Shown in pieces: positions 44,215 through 55,143 of a stretch of 64,000 bases of DNA. The notes below the pieces were generated by a model that made no database searches, was not told the DNA's origin, and was given only the letters and a program-made list of their open reading frames with translations. Location: contig NC_133326.1 of the NCBI RefSeq assembly GCF_042186555.1, forward strand, positions 695,650,700 through 695,714,699. The letters are read 5' to 3'. A program made the translations under genes and the position numbers. Numbering within the stretch: the first letter of the stretch is position 1; each line of letters opens with the position of its first letter. The DNA comes from Aquarana catesbeiana (taxonomy: Eukaryota; Chordata; Amphibia; Anura; Ranidae).

Positions 44215-44584
44215 TTGTTTTGTGAGGAATGTTCAAGCTGCCTTAAACTCTTGTTTTACCTCTGGACATTATAAGGACAATGGTTTAAACTAGTTTTTAC
44301 TTATTACAGTGATTTAAAACCACATAAATCCCTTTTTTTATTTACAGGGAAACCTAGATTTCTAGTTTAAAAAAAAATGTATATTTATGATTTCTTCACA
44401 ACTAATGAAGCCAGTGTAATTATATGTCTTTTTAGTACTGACCAAAAAGTTTAGGTGTTTTGAATGAAATATGCCAATATGATGGAAAAAAAAAAAACAA
44501 GGAAGAAAGACTTTCTCTAATTGGACTCTAGTACCACTAATGAGCAATCTACTTCGTCTTTGAGATTCTAAATCCTTCTATGTA
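44215..44584 (+). other. Predicted noncoding leader exon of OR3, altered donor
   Basis: At the donor position used in OR1 and OR2 the sequence reads gaa/GCCAGT (44408-44416) instead of gaa/GTAAGT. The next consensus donor is GTAAGT at 44585, at a place where OR2 has GCAAGT. If used, the leader exon would be about 170 nt longer than in the paralogues. The intron would then run to the acceptor that ends at 47742. Confidence 0.4.
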
Positions 44585-44999
44585 GTAAGTGTTATTCTGA
44601 GAAAAGTGTTCATTTTTTACTATCAGAATACTTTATTAATCCCAAAGGGAAATTATTGTACTATTTGTATTTATTAAAATTTATTGAAAAAAACTTTACA
44701 TTGTATGCATTGTTGTTTGGGGACACATTCAATTTGGCATACTAAACTGAAAATTGTGGTGAAATTAAGTCAGCCTGTGCTCTTTGCGCCTAATTTCTTT
44801 TTCTGCTGCTGGCAAAAACATTGACTTCTGATGCATAGTGTTAATAAAAACTGTTCAAACATGACAAAGAGATACAAAATAACATTGTTATATTTTTATC
44901 TACTCTGTTTAATTTATTTATAGGCCAAAAGGATAAGCTTTGATCTGCATATGATGCAAGTTAAACCAATGTGACAAGTGAAAAAAAAAGAAAAAAAAA

Positions 45000-45885
45000 T
45001 TAACCACATCAGCTCTGTTAGGTTTTACCCCCTTAGTGACCAGGACACATTTTTATCATTTTTTGTCACACAGAGCTTTCTTTTGGTGGTATTTGATTAC
45101 CACTGGATTTTTTATTTTTTTGCAATAAAAATTAAAAAAGTCCAAAAAAGTTTAAAAAAAAAAAAAAAAAAAAACAATATTTTCTATCTTCTGTTATAAA
45201 ACATCTCCAATAAAAAATGTAATTTCTGCATGAATTTAGGCCAAAATGTATTCTGCTACATGTCATTGGTAAAGAAAAAATCCCAATAAGTGTATATTAA
45301 TTGGTCTGTGTGAATGTTAAAGCGTCTACAAAACTATGGTATAGATGTTTGAAAATTGATCAAACCTGATGTACTGATGGCCTTTCTCATTTCCTGCAGC
45401 CCTTAAAATGCCAGAACAGTAAAAATACCCCCTAAATAACCCCTTTTTTGAAAGTAGACAGGCTGAGACATTTAGTAAGAGTTGTGTTGAGTTTTTTGAA
45501 GTTGTGATTTTTGTCACACTTTTTTTGAAAATGAAGAAATAGAATAATTATTTTCACTTTTATTTTTTACATAATGTCACCATTGCAGTACAGAATCATC
45601 ATATGACTGGTGTGGTGGTGATCAGGGAAGCTGCCTAGTGTGACAGTATGTTAAAAAAAAAGTAAGCATTTTTTTTTCTTTTTAGAACATTTTTTTCATT
45701 TTTATTTTTATTTTTTACATACTTTTATCAAAGTAGTTTAGTGTCACCATAGTAACACTGTACTACTCTTAAGGGGTGATCATGTGATCACCGGGCCGCA
45801 GGTACCGGGATGTCCAGTGGACACAGCAGTCATGGGAGTGGCGCACTGCATGCCCCTAACCCAGACAAGGCTGGATGAAGTACAT
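45000..45885 (-). mobile_element. TTAACC-type dispersed repeat, reverse orientation
   Basis: The left edge is 'ttaaccacatcag' and the family block appears inverted as 'gagctttcttttggtggtat' at 45073. Long A-runs lie at 45153-45174. Noncoding. Confidence 0.55.
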
Positions 45886-46085
45886 AGATGACGGAATTCT
45901 TTCTTTATTATATGCATGCAATTTTTTTTTTTTAGACAATAATTGACAATGAATCATGTGATAAATACACAGATAGACAGATCACTATGCAAATATTTAG
46001 ATGAAATGTAAATTCTCCCAGGGAGATCAACTTCACAAACTATGATAGAAATTCCCTGATTTGCCTGTACCAGTTATGCTATTAC

Positions 46086-47610
46086 CAATGGCGGAACTAC
46101 CAGGATCTCAATTGTCGCCGTTGTGACCAAGCCTTGGTGGTCCACCAGTGTGGGGGCCCAAAATTGCAGGAAAGGGGCCCGGCTCACTGTTAGCTGAGAA
46201 CTGCCCAACTGCTGCTACTGCTCGAGTGGCAGGTGGTGGGTCCGGCGATGGTAGTGTGTGGAAGCAGAAGTGGCAGAGACTGCCAGGCTGACCTGAGTAG
46301 AGCAGCACGCAGTGTCCAGACTCCAGTCCTGGAACTCCTCCTCCCCATCCTCTCTGCAATTCACCGCAAAGACCGAGAACATGTGCTGCAGGAAGTGACA
46401 CTGACAAGGAGCCACAGTAATCCACAGATGTACAGTTAACATGGGAACATGCACCATAGGCTGTATCGGGCAAATGTCTGGGCTGTGGCATGGAGATGAC
46501 AAGCAGGACTGGAATAGAGTGGCCGTGAGGTGAGCAGTGTGCTCCGCTCCCCTTAACATTGACATGGCAGGAACAGGCTGGTTCGCATGGTTTGGATCCA
46601 TGGCCATCACTCCTCATGGCTCTCTGCAGGAGGCACTTTGGAGGTACTAACGTAGTGCCTCCAGAGTGCCACCTTAGTGCCTCCAGGGTGCCCCTGTACA
46701 TCCTTCAGAGTGACCCTTTATCTCTCCAGAGTGCCGCCTTACATCCTCCAGAGTGCACCTTAGTACATTAGTACTAAGGGTGCACTCTGGAGGAGGATAT
46801 AAGAGGGCACTTTGAAGGTACTAAGGAGGCACTCTGGAGGAGGATGTAAGGGGGGACTGTGAAGGTACTAAGGAGACACTCTGGAGGAGGATATAAGGAG
46901 CATTCTGGATGATGTTAGGGGCACTCTGAAGGATCTAAATGGACACTCTGAAGGTACTAATTTAATATCACCAGAGTGCCCCCTTATATCCTCCTGAGTG
47001 CCCCATTTCATCCTTCAATGTGCCACCCTTCTACTACTAAGGGGGCACTCTGGAGGTACTAAGGGTGCATTCTGGAGGTAATGAGAGCCACTCTGGGGGA
47101 GGTAGGGGAGCATTCATAAGAATTTAAGGGAGGATGCAAGGAGGCTCTGAAGGAAGGTGGGTGGAGAATAGGGCACTCTGGATAACATCTCTTGAAATGT
47201 GATTAATGCACCACAGCAGCACTTCAGAAGAGGGAAGCACACTTTATAGGAAAAACAAAGCAGAGAATAAGGCGTTTAAAACACTTACAGGCTGAAAGTG
47301 AAAAACAGACATATCAATGAATCCAAGACATCCAGCGGGATGCCTCCCGGAAGTAAAGACAGCTGCATCTGGAAGTTCCAGCCAACCAGAGGTGGTAAAA
47401 ACTGTGTCTCTGATCCAAGTTAGGGAGCCATGCTGTCAGGACCAGCATGGAATCTAGGCAACCAGAAGTGACGTCATAGTGGGCAGCAAATGTTTTGGAG
47501 CATGCCCAGTCACTCCTTCTTCAAACCAGTAGAAGGAGCAATCAATTGGTGTCAGGGGGGCCCTTCATGGTTTCTTGCACCGGGCCCTGAAGATTCTAGT
47601 TATGCCTCTG
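46086..47610. mobile_element. Non-autonomous hAT element with internal palindromic minisatellite
   Basis: Target duplications GCTATTAC lie at 46078-46085 and 47611-47618. The ends are CAATGGCGGAACTACCAGGATC-like and, inverted, CAGAGGCATAACTAGAATC, the hAT 'CAG-GGC-TAACTAG' type. Between about 46640 and 47150 units such as 'ggcactctggaggtactaag' occur in one orientation and then the other. No transposase seen. Confidence 0.9.
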
Positions 47611-47951
47611 GCTATTACTATTTAGTGCCTAAAACTCTTTTTAAGTCTATTTAATAGTATGTGTAATGTTGCATTTTTATATTAATTTCTTGAGACCTTA
47701 CATAATAACTGTATTATGTAATTATCCATTTCATTTTTACAGATTGAAAGACTACACTGGCTACACAGTTATGGAGGATAAATAGGGCATAAGTCAATCT
47801 AGTCTAATCAACCAATATAGTTTTTAAAGTTAAACCAGATGACAACTAGCTTAAAAAAATGGGAAGTAATACAACACCCTATTCTGAAGAATAAAAACAA
47901 AAAATAATACTTACTAAAAAAATATTTAAAAGGCTTGCATACCTTTAAGTC

Positions 47952-48875
47952 ATGCCTCAGAGCAATATCACCATGATCACTGAGATTCATCTTCTTGGCT
48001 TTCACAATCTTTATCATATCAACATTTTTCTTTTTATTCTGTTTTTCATGATTTACTACCTTACAACAAGTGGAAACTTGCTCCTCATAGTTGTAGTAGC
48101 CAAGATCAGAAATCTGCACACTCCAATGTACATTTTTCTCACTCAGCTCTCCTTGTCGGACATAATAATGGCCAACAGCATTAGCCCCAGTTTGCTTCAT
48201 GTGTTGGTGGACCAACAAGCCACAATCACCTTTACAGGCTGCCTAGCTCAGTTTTACTTTTTTAGTGCCTCTTTGGCCCTGGAGTCTCTCCTTTTGACCG
48301 TGATGTCCTATGACCGATATCTTGCTATTTGTAACCCTCTACGATACAACACTATTATGAATTATATATTTTGCCTAAAACTCATTTTATTTTCATGGCT
48401 ATTGAGTTTTTCTGTGATTTTAAACCATGTCCTAGCAATTTCTAATTTACAATTCTGTGGCTCTGTCATTGATCATTTCTTCTGTGACCTGTCTCCTCTG
48501 TTGGAGCTTTCTTGTTCAGATACAAATTTTGTACAGACCGAAGTTACAGTACTCACTATTCCAATGGCTGTGGTCCCATTTCTATTGATCATTGCATCAT
48601 ATTCCTATATTATCTGCACTATCTTAAGAATCCCTTCAGTCACTGGAAGACAAAAAGCCTTCTCCACTTGCAGCTCCCATCTTGCAGTTGTATCTCTATA
48701 TTATGGAACTCTTCTTTGTACATATGTGGCTCCAACACGGGGGCAGTCATTAATTGCCAGCAAAGTACTGTCCCTTCTGTATACTGTTGTGACTCCATTG
48801 ATTAACCCTCTCATATATAGTTTTAGGAATAACGATATTCAAGAAGCTTTTCATAAAACTTGCAGCATTCATTGA
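47952..48875 (+). CDS. Class II olfactory receptor, 307 aa (OR3)
   Basis: It is the third paralogue, same strand, about 16.8 kb downstream of OR2's stop codon. It has the sequon N5-I-T, the normal GN pair (G41-N42) in TM1 unlike OR1 and OR2, PMY at 58-60, C97, MSYDRYLAICNPLRY from 118, KAFSTCSSHLAVVS in TM6 and PLINPLIYSFRN in TM7. The EL2 segment lacks one residue (FCGSVIDHFF against FCGSNVIDHFF), so later loop cysteines shift to 178 and 188. The frame is open throughout and the 5'UTR segment after the conserved acceptor is present. It looks functional; its leader exon donor differs from the other two copies. Confidence 0.95.
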   Translation: MPQSNITMITEIHLLGFHNLYHINIFLFILFFMIYYLTTSGNLLLIVVVAKIRNLHTPMYIFLTQLSLSDIIMANSISPSLLHVLVDQQATITFTGCLAQFYFFSASLALESLLLTVMSYDRYLAICNPLRYNTIMNYIFCLKLILFSWLLSFSVILNHVLAISNLQFCGSVIDHFFCDLSPLLELSCSDTNFVQTEVTVLTIPMAVVPFLLIIASYSYIICTILRIPSVTGRQKAFSTCSSHLAVVSLYYGTLLCTYVAPTRGQSLIASKVLSLLYTVVTPLINPLIYSFRNNDIQEAFHKTCSIH

Positions 48876-49099
48876 TATACCATTGACACACAAATGATTA
48901 TGTGACTTCTAAAATATTTTTTAAATATGTGTGCAAAAAATGCAGAAACAGTTCTGGCAGCAAAGGGGTTGAATGGAGGGAGGACTGGGTCAAGATTATG
49001 TCTTTTTTGGAACCAGTTAATTATTATGTATCAGTCTGCTTGCACAGTGCTGAGAGAAAATAAGTCAGTTTAGTGGAGTCAGATGAGGAAGACAGTGAC

Positions 49100-49477
49100 C
49101 AAGGAAAGTACAGCCAAAGTTCATTCATTCTGCAATCCTATGACCCGATTTCAGCAGACAGCGGTATGAAGCCCACTGTCAGCTGATGTCACAGAGCCGC
49201 TCTAGGCTTGGGAAAGATTGCGCCTACATGGACCGACACTGGCAAGCCACTGAGAGCCTGACCCAGCTGCTTCCGCCCCTTCCACAGCCCAACGCTCCAG
49301 TGAGCGCATGGGGGGCAGAGCAGAGAGTGGTGGCTGACTGAGAGATCGGCTGTGTTTGATCACTCAGTTCTCAGTCTTAGAGCTGGTAGAGGACAGATGC
49401 AGCATCAAACCGTTGTAGCATCCACCTAGGTAAGTATGATTCCCCCCCACCCACTAAAAAATTCCATACTTCTCTTT
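49100..49477. mobile_element. TTAA-flanked MITE (piggyBac-like), family B, copy 3, left end eroded
   Basis: The interior 'tttcagcagacagcggtatgaa' and 'cacctaggtaagtatgattc' and the right end 'catacttctctTTTAA' match the copies at 38538 and 19553. The right arm of the surrounding inverted repeat reads 'actataTTAAattgg' with no insertion and so shows the empty target. Confidence 0.75.
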
Positions 49478-50398
49478 TAAATTGGGTAGAGAATTATTCC
49501 TCTGCAACAAGAAAAAATACATAATTATTACAATTGGTACTACAAAATTATGGATGACTGCAAAGGAGAAGAGAGAATGCTTACCCATCTGCCATCAGAA
49601 CTGCTATTAGCACTCCAGTGATGGAGAAGGGTCCCCCAAAGCTTACTGGGAAACAAAGATGTCTGAGAATGTTGATCTCAGAATAAAGAACCATTGGAAC
49701 TGGAGATGGCCCAGGTAATCAACATTTGCAGAACTGTGGGTTTCCTAGGAGAATTTGGTGGACCACCTTTCGTCAACAGAGTAATGTTCAGCAGAGAAGG
49801 TGGCAGGATAAATACATATACTTTTTGTTCTATACAGAAAACATAGTACTAAAAATGCAGATATAGGGATTGTTATGTGTTACTCCTAGTGTAGGTAGAA
49901 CGCATGCTGACACTGAGTGGGCTTTTACTTCCCCCACACAGTGCAGATGCCTTTTTTTCTGGGTTTTGTACTATTTTCAAGTTTTATATATGTTAAACTT
50001 CCAAGGAGGTGCAATAAAATATTTTTTTTTTTATTTTACGCTATGAGGAGCTTGTTCTTAGGTATAATACATTTTTATTAATTTTTTGATACATATTAAA
50101 CATACTTGAAGTTTTGTATCTCATGGAGCTTGTTCTTCTCTCATTTTCTCCACTAAACTCTGCCACTGGAACAATTGGATACCAAGAAAAGTATTACGGA
50201 GAGCAGCTAGAGTTAACACCTTGGTCATAGGGACTACTTAAGCATTTTTGACTCCTTTTTGTCATATGACAATAGGGTCAATATTATCTGGTGAGTGGGA
50301 ATTTTTACTTCATTCCACACAAGGTGATTTGGGTTTACACAGAGGGATCGTTATTCCGCTGCAGACATCACCTGGGATAAGCCTGCAGGCTTTAGGCT

Positions 50399-50693
50399 CC
50401 ATGCACACTGGACGTTATAATAACATTAAAAAAAAGCCAGTAGCCAGTAGTTTTACAGCGTTAGCGTTTTTAGCATTTATTTTTTTTTTTTCAAAAATGA
50501 ACAAAAATGTTAAAAAACGCTGGTGAGCCATGTTCTTGCGCGTTTATCGACATTTATCAGCCTTATATGAGCATTTGGCATTTTTTGTGGTCAGAAAAAG
50601 GACTCCTGAACGCAATTTTATGGCATTCAGAAAACAGCCCATAAAATCCACTGCTGATAAACGTTCAAAAACGTCCATGTGTGCATGGACACA
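50399..50693. mobile_element. Short MITE candidate
   Basis: The ends CCATGCACACTGGACGTT and the inverse of AACGTCCATGTGTGCATGG face each other. The interior has repeated 'aacgc' and 'aaaacg' motifs. The target duplication is unclear. It sits in the loop of the 48907-51328 inverted repeat. Confidence 0.5.
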
Positions 50694-51339
50694 TTGGATA
50701 ACATAGAGGGGAGTTTATGGGCTATTAAAAAAAAACGCCCAAACTCCCAAAAATGGCTTTAGTTTGCATGGAGATTATGGACTTTCTGCACATATTTTCA
50801 CTGGGATTGAGCACTTTTTTTATATTCATTTTTATTTTCAGTTGGACTTGAATTTATAAGTTTCTTTGAATTATGTATGTCACATTATAAATATTTATAT
50901 AGGCAGGCACTATTTACACATTAGGTATTTTACTGTTGTGGGTACATTTTGTTGAGCATAGGGATTTTTATAGTTTTCTGAATTATGAAAAATACTGTTT
51001 GTTCCTCTTCTGCTCTGCGGTAATTCATAATTTTGTAGTACCCATTGAAAAAAATATAATTTTTTTATCTTGTTGCAGAGGAATAATCATTTACCCCAAT
51101 TTAATATAGTCCTTCTCTTCCTCATTTACCTCTGGCTCCACTAAACTGACTTTCTTTCTCTCATCACTGTGCATGGTGACTGATACATAAGAACTAACTG
51201 GTTTCAAAAAAAAGGCATAATCTTGACTTAATCCTCTTTCCATTTAACCCTTTTTTCTGCCAGCGCTGTTTTTGCATGTTGTGCACACATAATTTTAAAA
51301 CAATTATTAAAAATTATTTTAGGCCTGAAGATTAGTTTA

Positions 51340-52620
51340 AACCCTTAAGGGCAGAGACCCTAGATCAAAAAATAGTGGTAGTTCCACTCTTTATGCCATA
51401 CAATAACTAGAGACATTTTCATATAAAAATACACTAAAGTGCATCTGAGGGCACACAAACACAATATATTGCCCAATGTTTTGCTAAAATATAAAACATG
51501 AAGTTGTGCCCTAATAAATATATACCCAACCTGTCAAGTCTTAAAATTGTGTGTGCTCATTAAAAGGCAACAACCTTTGGTACTCTGCATTTTCAATAGG
51601 CAATGCTTTGAAAGGCTTTACATGTAATCAGTTTAGACTTAAAGGGGTAGTAAACCCTCTTTTGTTTGTTTTTTAAATAACAAACATGTCATACTTACCT
51701 CCACTGTGCAGTTCGTTTTGCACAGAGTGGCCCCGATCCTTGACTTCTGGGGTCCCCTGGCGGTGCTGGTAGCTCCTCCCTGCATTGAGTGCCCACTTTG
51801 GAGAAGGCTCTCCTAAGGTGGACACCCATGCGGGCGTGCTCCCGAGTCCTGCTTCTGTGTACATTCACACAAAATGCAGGACTCGGCCCCATCCCCGACG
51901 CCCGCGTCATTGGATTTGATTCACAACAGCGGGAGCCAATGGCTGCGCTGCTATCAATCTATCCAATCAAGAGCTGAGACAACGGGCGGAGAGGTAGAGC
52001 GCATCTCCGCCGTGGAAACGAATGGGCTCAGGTGAGTAAAACGGGGGGCTGGTCAGTGTTAGAAGTTTTTTCCCCCTAATGCATAGCATGCATTAAGGTG
52101 AAAAAAACATGAGGGTTTACAACCCCTTTAATGTTATAGAGTTAAGCAGACCTGGAATTATTTCTCTCACCTCAACATGCATGGTGATATGTAACATGTG
52201 TAGCACAATCAATGTTTTTATATGTATGTGCTTGTACATGGGATTTAAGTGCTTGGGTGGAACTTTCTTTTTTACACTTTTTTATGCTAAAACTTTACCA
52301 AATGTCCCCTATATGATACAATATTGTTGTGATAGGTTATCTTTATTGAGACACCAGGGGTCTATTAGACCCTTAATGTCTCATCTGCTCTTCATTGAAC
52401 AGAAAGTGACAGCTGAAGAACCCAAAAGTGATGTAATGCATGGCATTTTCAGGTTCTTAACGGTTAGGGAAGATCAGCTCATTGATGTTCACAGGTCTCC
52501 TTCCCCTTTACCTACCATTGGGGTTCCTGAGCTTGCAGGTGGGAGAGTGGAGCCTGGGAAACATGCAGGGAGTTTAGGGAGTAGGGCAAATTTATAGCCA
52601 CCTGATCACTTCCACCTGAC
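51340..52620. mobile_element. Dispersed repeat family E, copy 2, split by a MITE
   Basis: It aligns with 33640-34560 on both sides of the insertion at 51643-52127. No coding content. Confidence 0.6.
51643..52127. mobile_element. TTAA-flanked MITE (piggyBac-like), family F
   Basis: TTAA at 51639-51642 and 52128-52131; ends AGGGGTAGTAAACCCTC and, inverted, AGGGGTTGTAAACCCTC. The empty site is visible in the other copy of the host repeat as 'tttagacTTAActagg' at 33935-33950. Confidence 0.92.
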
Positions 52621-52825
52621 AGTTGACAATTGTCTTGTCAGGTTTACATGCAATCTGGCCCAAATAAACTATTTCCATTACAGACTGATGCAGATGATGT
52701 ATATGCTGTATTGCACTGTAGTAGCTCCTGCTACATACAGTATGCAGCACTGTGTTCCTGCAGCAGTACAGGCAACTACCAAAAGAGTTGGGTTGAATGC
52801 TTCTCTGCCATTTAGGAAAAGCAAG

Positions 52826-53645
52826 ATACCTTTAACTACTTGCCGACCAGCCGCCGCAGTTGTATTGCGGCAGATTGGCATGGCTGCGCAAATTGTTGTC
52901 ATTGTACAGCAGCTTTTCAAAGTAATGTATCAGGTGTGCGTGCACGCAGCGGTCCCCGGAGCTGATGCGCATGGCCGGCGGACATGTTTTCCGCTGGGGA
53001 CCCGTGATTGCTCCTGACAGAGCCAGAACGGGGATCTTTGTGTGTAAACACACAAATCCCGGTTCTGTCAGGGGAGTAGAGACAGATCATGTGTTCCTAC
53101 TAAGTAGGAACAATGATCTGGCTCCTCCTCTAGTCAGTCACATCCCCTCACAGTTAGAAACACACCTAGGGAGCACATTTAACCCCTTGATCATCCCCTA
53201 GTGGTAACTTCTTCCCTGCCAGTGACAGTTATACAGTGGCTATTTTTAGCTCAGATCGATGTATAAATGTCAATGGTCCCAAAAAAGTGTCCGCCGCAAT
53301 GTCGCAATAAAAATTGCAGATCACCGCCATTAGTAGTAAAAAAAATAATAATAATAAAAACGCCATAAATATATCCCCTATTTTGTAGACACTATAACTT
53401 TTGCGCAAACCAATCAATATATGCTTATTGCAATTTTTTACCAAAAATATGTAGAAGAATACATATCGGCCTAAACTGATCAAGACATTTTTTTTATTTT
53501 TTTGGGGGGATATTTATTATAGCAATAAGTACAAACTATTGTGTTAGTAAAACCGCAGAGGTGTTCAAATACCACCAAAAGAAAGCTCTATTTGTGGGGA
53601 AAAAAGACATTTTGTTTGGGTACAACGTTGCACGACCGCCAAGGA
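52826..53645. mobile_element. TTAACC-type dispersed repeat
   Basis: It starts 'tttaactacttgccgacc' and contains the family block 'gaggtgttcaaataccacc' followed by 'aaagaaagctc' at about 53560-53590. The right edge passes into the family C MITE at about 53656. The open frames here are not believable. Confidence 0.65.
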
Positions 53646-53655
53646 ACATACATTC

Positions 53656-54407
53656 CACTTTAATAAGTATGCTACCAAAATTAGTGAGTGCTGTAATTTG
53701 CCTCCAGCATTTATTCTGTTTCTTCTTGCCAGAGGCTGCCAATTTGTTAAAGCCCGGAGCTCCTGAGCAGGCAGTGACTCTTTAGTCTGTCAGCAGATTG
53801 GCCTCTAATGGCTCTGATTATTGTCACAATGCCAAAAATGGAGGGCAACTGTGTATGTGCAGAGCAGGGTGAGACAGTGTATTATGCCGCGTACACATGA
53901 CCGTACTTTTCAACCGAACTGGTCCGACGGAACGAATCCGTCGGACAATTCGATCATGTGTGGGCTTCATTTGACCTTTTCTGTCGAAAAATCTGTCAGA
54001 CTTTAGAAATAGAACATGTTTCAAATCTTTCTGACGGACTTGAGCCCGATCGAAAAATCAGTTCGTCTGTATGCTAGTCCGACGGACAAAAAAGGACGCA
54101 AGGGCAGCTATTGGCTATTGGCTATGAACTTCCTTACTCTAGTCCGGTCGTACGTCATCACATTCGAAACGATCAGACTTTGGTGTGATCGTGTGTAGTC
54201 AAATCCGTTTTGTTGGAACTCCATCGGAACTCCATCGAAAGGTCCTTCCAAGTTCAGTCCGACGAAAAGTCCGGTCATGTGTACACGGCATTACTGTTTT
54301 TTTAAACAATATAGGCCATTATTTTTATTTTTTTACATAGCTACACCTGAAAGAGGGGCAGCCTGAAGTAATCTAGCAGGACTTAATTTTCTGACTAAAA
54401 TTCCACT
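53656..54407 (-). mobile_element. TTAA-flanked MITE (piggyBac-like), family C, copy 2, split
   Basis: It is the reverse orientation of 27148-27745. The right end is AAAATTCCACT/TTAA (54408-54411). It is interrupted by the TTA-flanked MITE 53885-54290; on either side the sequence aligns with 27200-27262 and 27266-27745. Confidence 0.85.
53885..54290. mobile_element. TTA-flanked MITE (PIF/Harbinger-like), copy 3
   Basis: The ends TGCCGCGTACACATGACC and the inverse of GGTCATGTGTACACGGCA face each other, flanked by TTA (53882-53884, 54291-54293). The internal 'gggcagctattggctattgg' block is the inverse of that in copies 1 and 2. The target is single in the family C copy at 27263-27265. Confidence 0.93.
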
Positions 54408-54411
54408 TTAA

Positions 54412-55140
54412 CAATGAATACAAGATTTCCTCTGATTGGCTGAGGTGGCAGATTAGAAACTCCTATCGCCTTAGTAAAGGTGGCATTTATATTTAGGTGT
54501 ATAAAACCAAATCACTGAAATCACATAAGCTTTAACTTGTAAAAGTTGTTTTAATCTTTTTATATCTACATCTTTCAATAAAGTAGTCCAAGGGGATCAT
54601 GTCATGAAATTCCTTGTTCAGGCTCTTATTGGTATAGAGTGACAACTGCCTTCCAATTGTGCCCTCCCACATGTACTCCACATGGAGACAACAAGCAGCC
54701 ATGCTGACACTCATTGAAGCAGATACGGTTCACTGTTGTCATTACCAGGACATAAATGCATATAGACAGGAAGTGGTTTGAAAGAAGTAAGAGGTTATCA
54801 GTAGTACTGATATGCAACTAATTGAAAATGTGAAAGTACATTTTCTAAGGAAACAAAAAAGTTTATTTGATAATTGTTTTAAAAAACAATAATGTAGTAA
54901 TAATAAAAATCACTGTGTTCATTTCTTTAAAAACATTTATTCTAAATGTTCAAAATACTCACCTAAATCTGCAGTTGACTGTCAGGCTCTCAAGTCTTCT
55001 ATCCACTTCCCTGCAGAGGAGGATGGTCACTTTTCAGATGTCAACATCACCGCCTAAGTGAAAAATGGAAAATTCTATCCATTCTGGGTCATTTTCTAGG
55101 TCACTGACAATCAGAACAGAGGGATCCCGGAAGAGCTCCC
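54412..55140. other. Intergenic, no gene recognised
   Basis: No diagnostic transposon end or protein remnant. Short A/T-rich tracts only. Confidence 0.4.
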
Positions 55141-55143
55141 ACG

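Larger units (their letters stand above)
44585..47742 (+). other. Predicted 5'UTR intron of OR3
   Basis: It runs from the candidate GTAAGT donor at 44585 to TTTTTACAG ending at 47742, followed by 209 nt of 5'UTR that aligns with OR1 and OR2. It contains a TTAACC-type repeat (45000-45885) and a hAT element (46086-47610). Confidence 0.4.
48907..51328. repeat. Large imperfect inverted repeat next to OR3
   Basis: 48907-49095 plus 49478-49578 on the left are the inverse of 50993-51328 on the right. Shared motifs include 'tatgtgtgcaaaaaatgcag', 'agtcagtttagtggag', 'tattcctctgcaacaag' and 'ggtactacaaaattatg'. The left arm is interrupted by a TTAA-family element; the loop is about 1.4 kb and has no gene. 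Confidence 0.85.
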
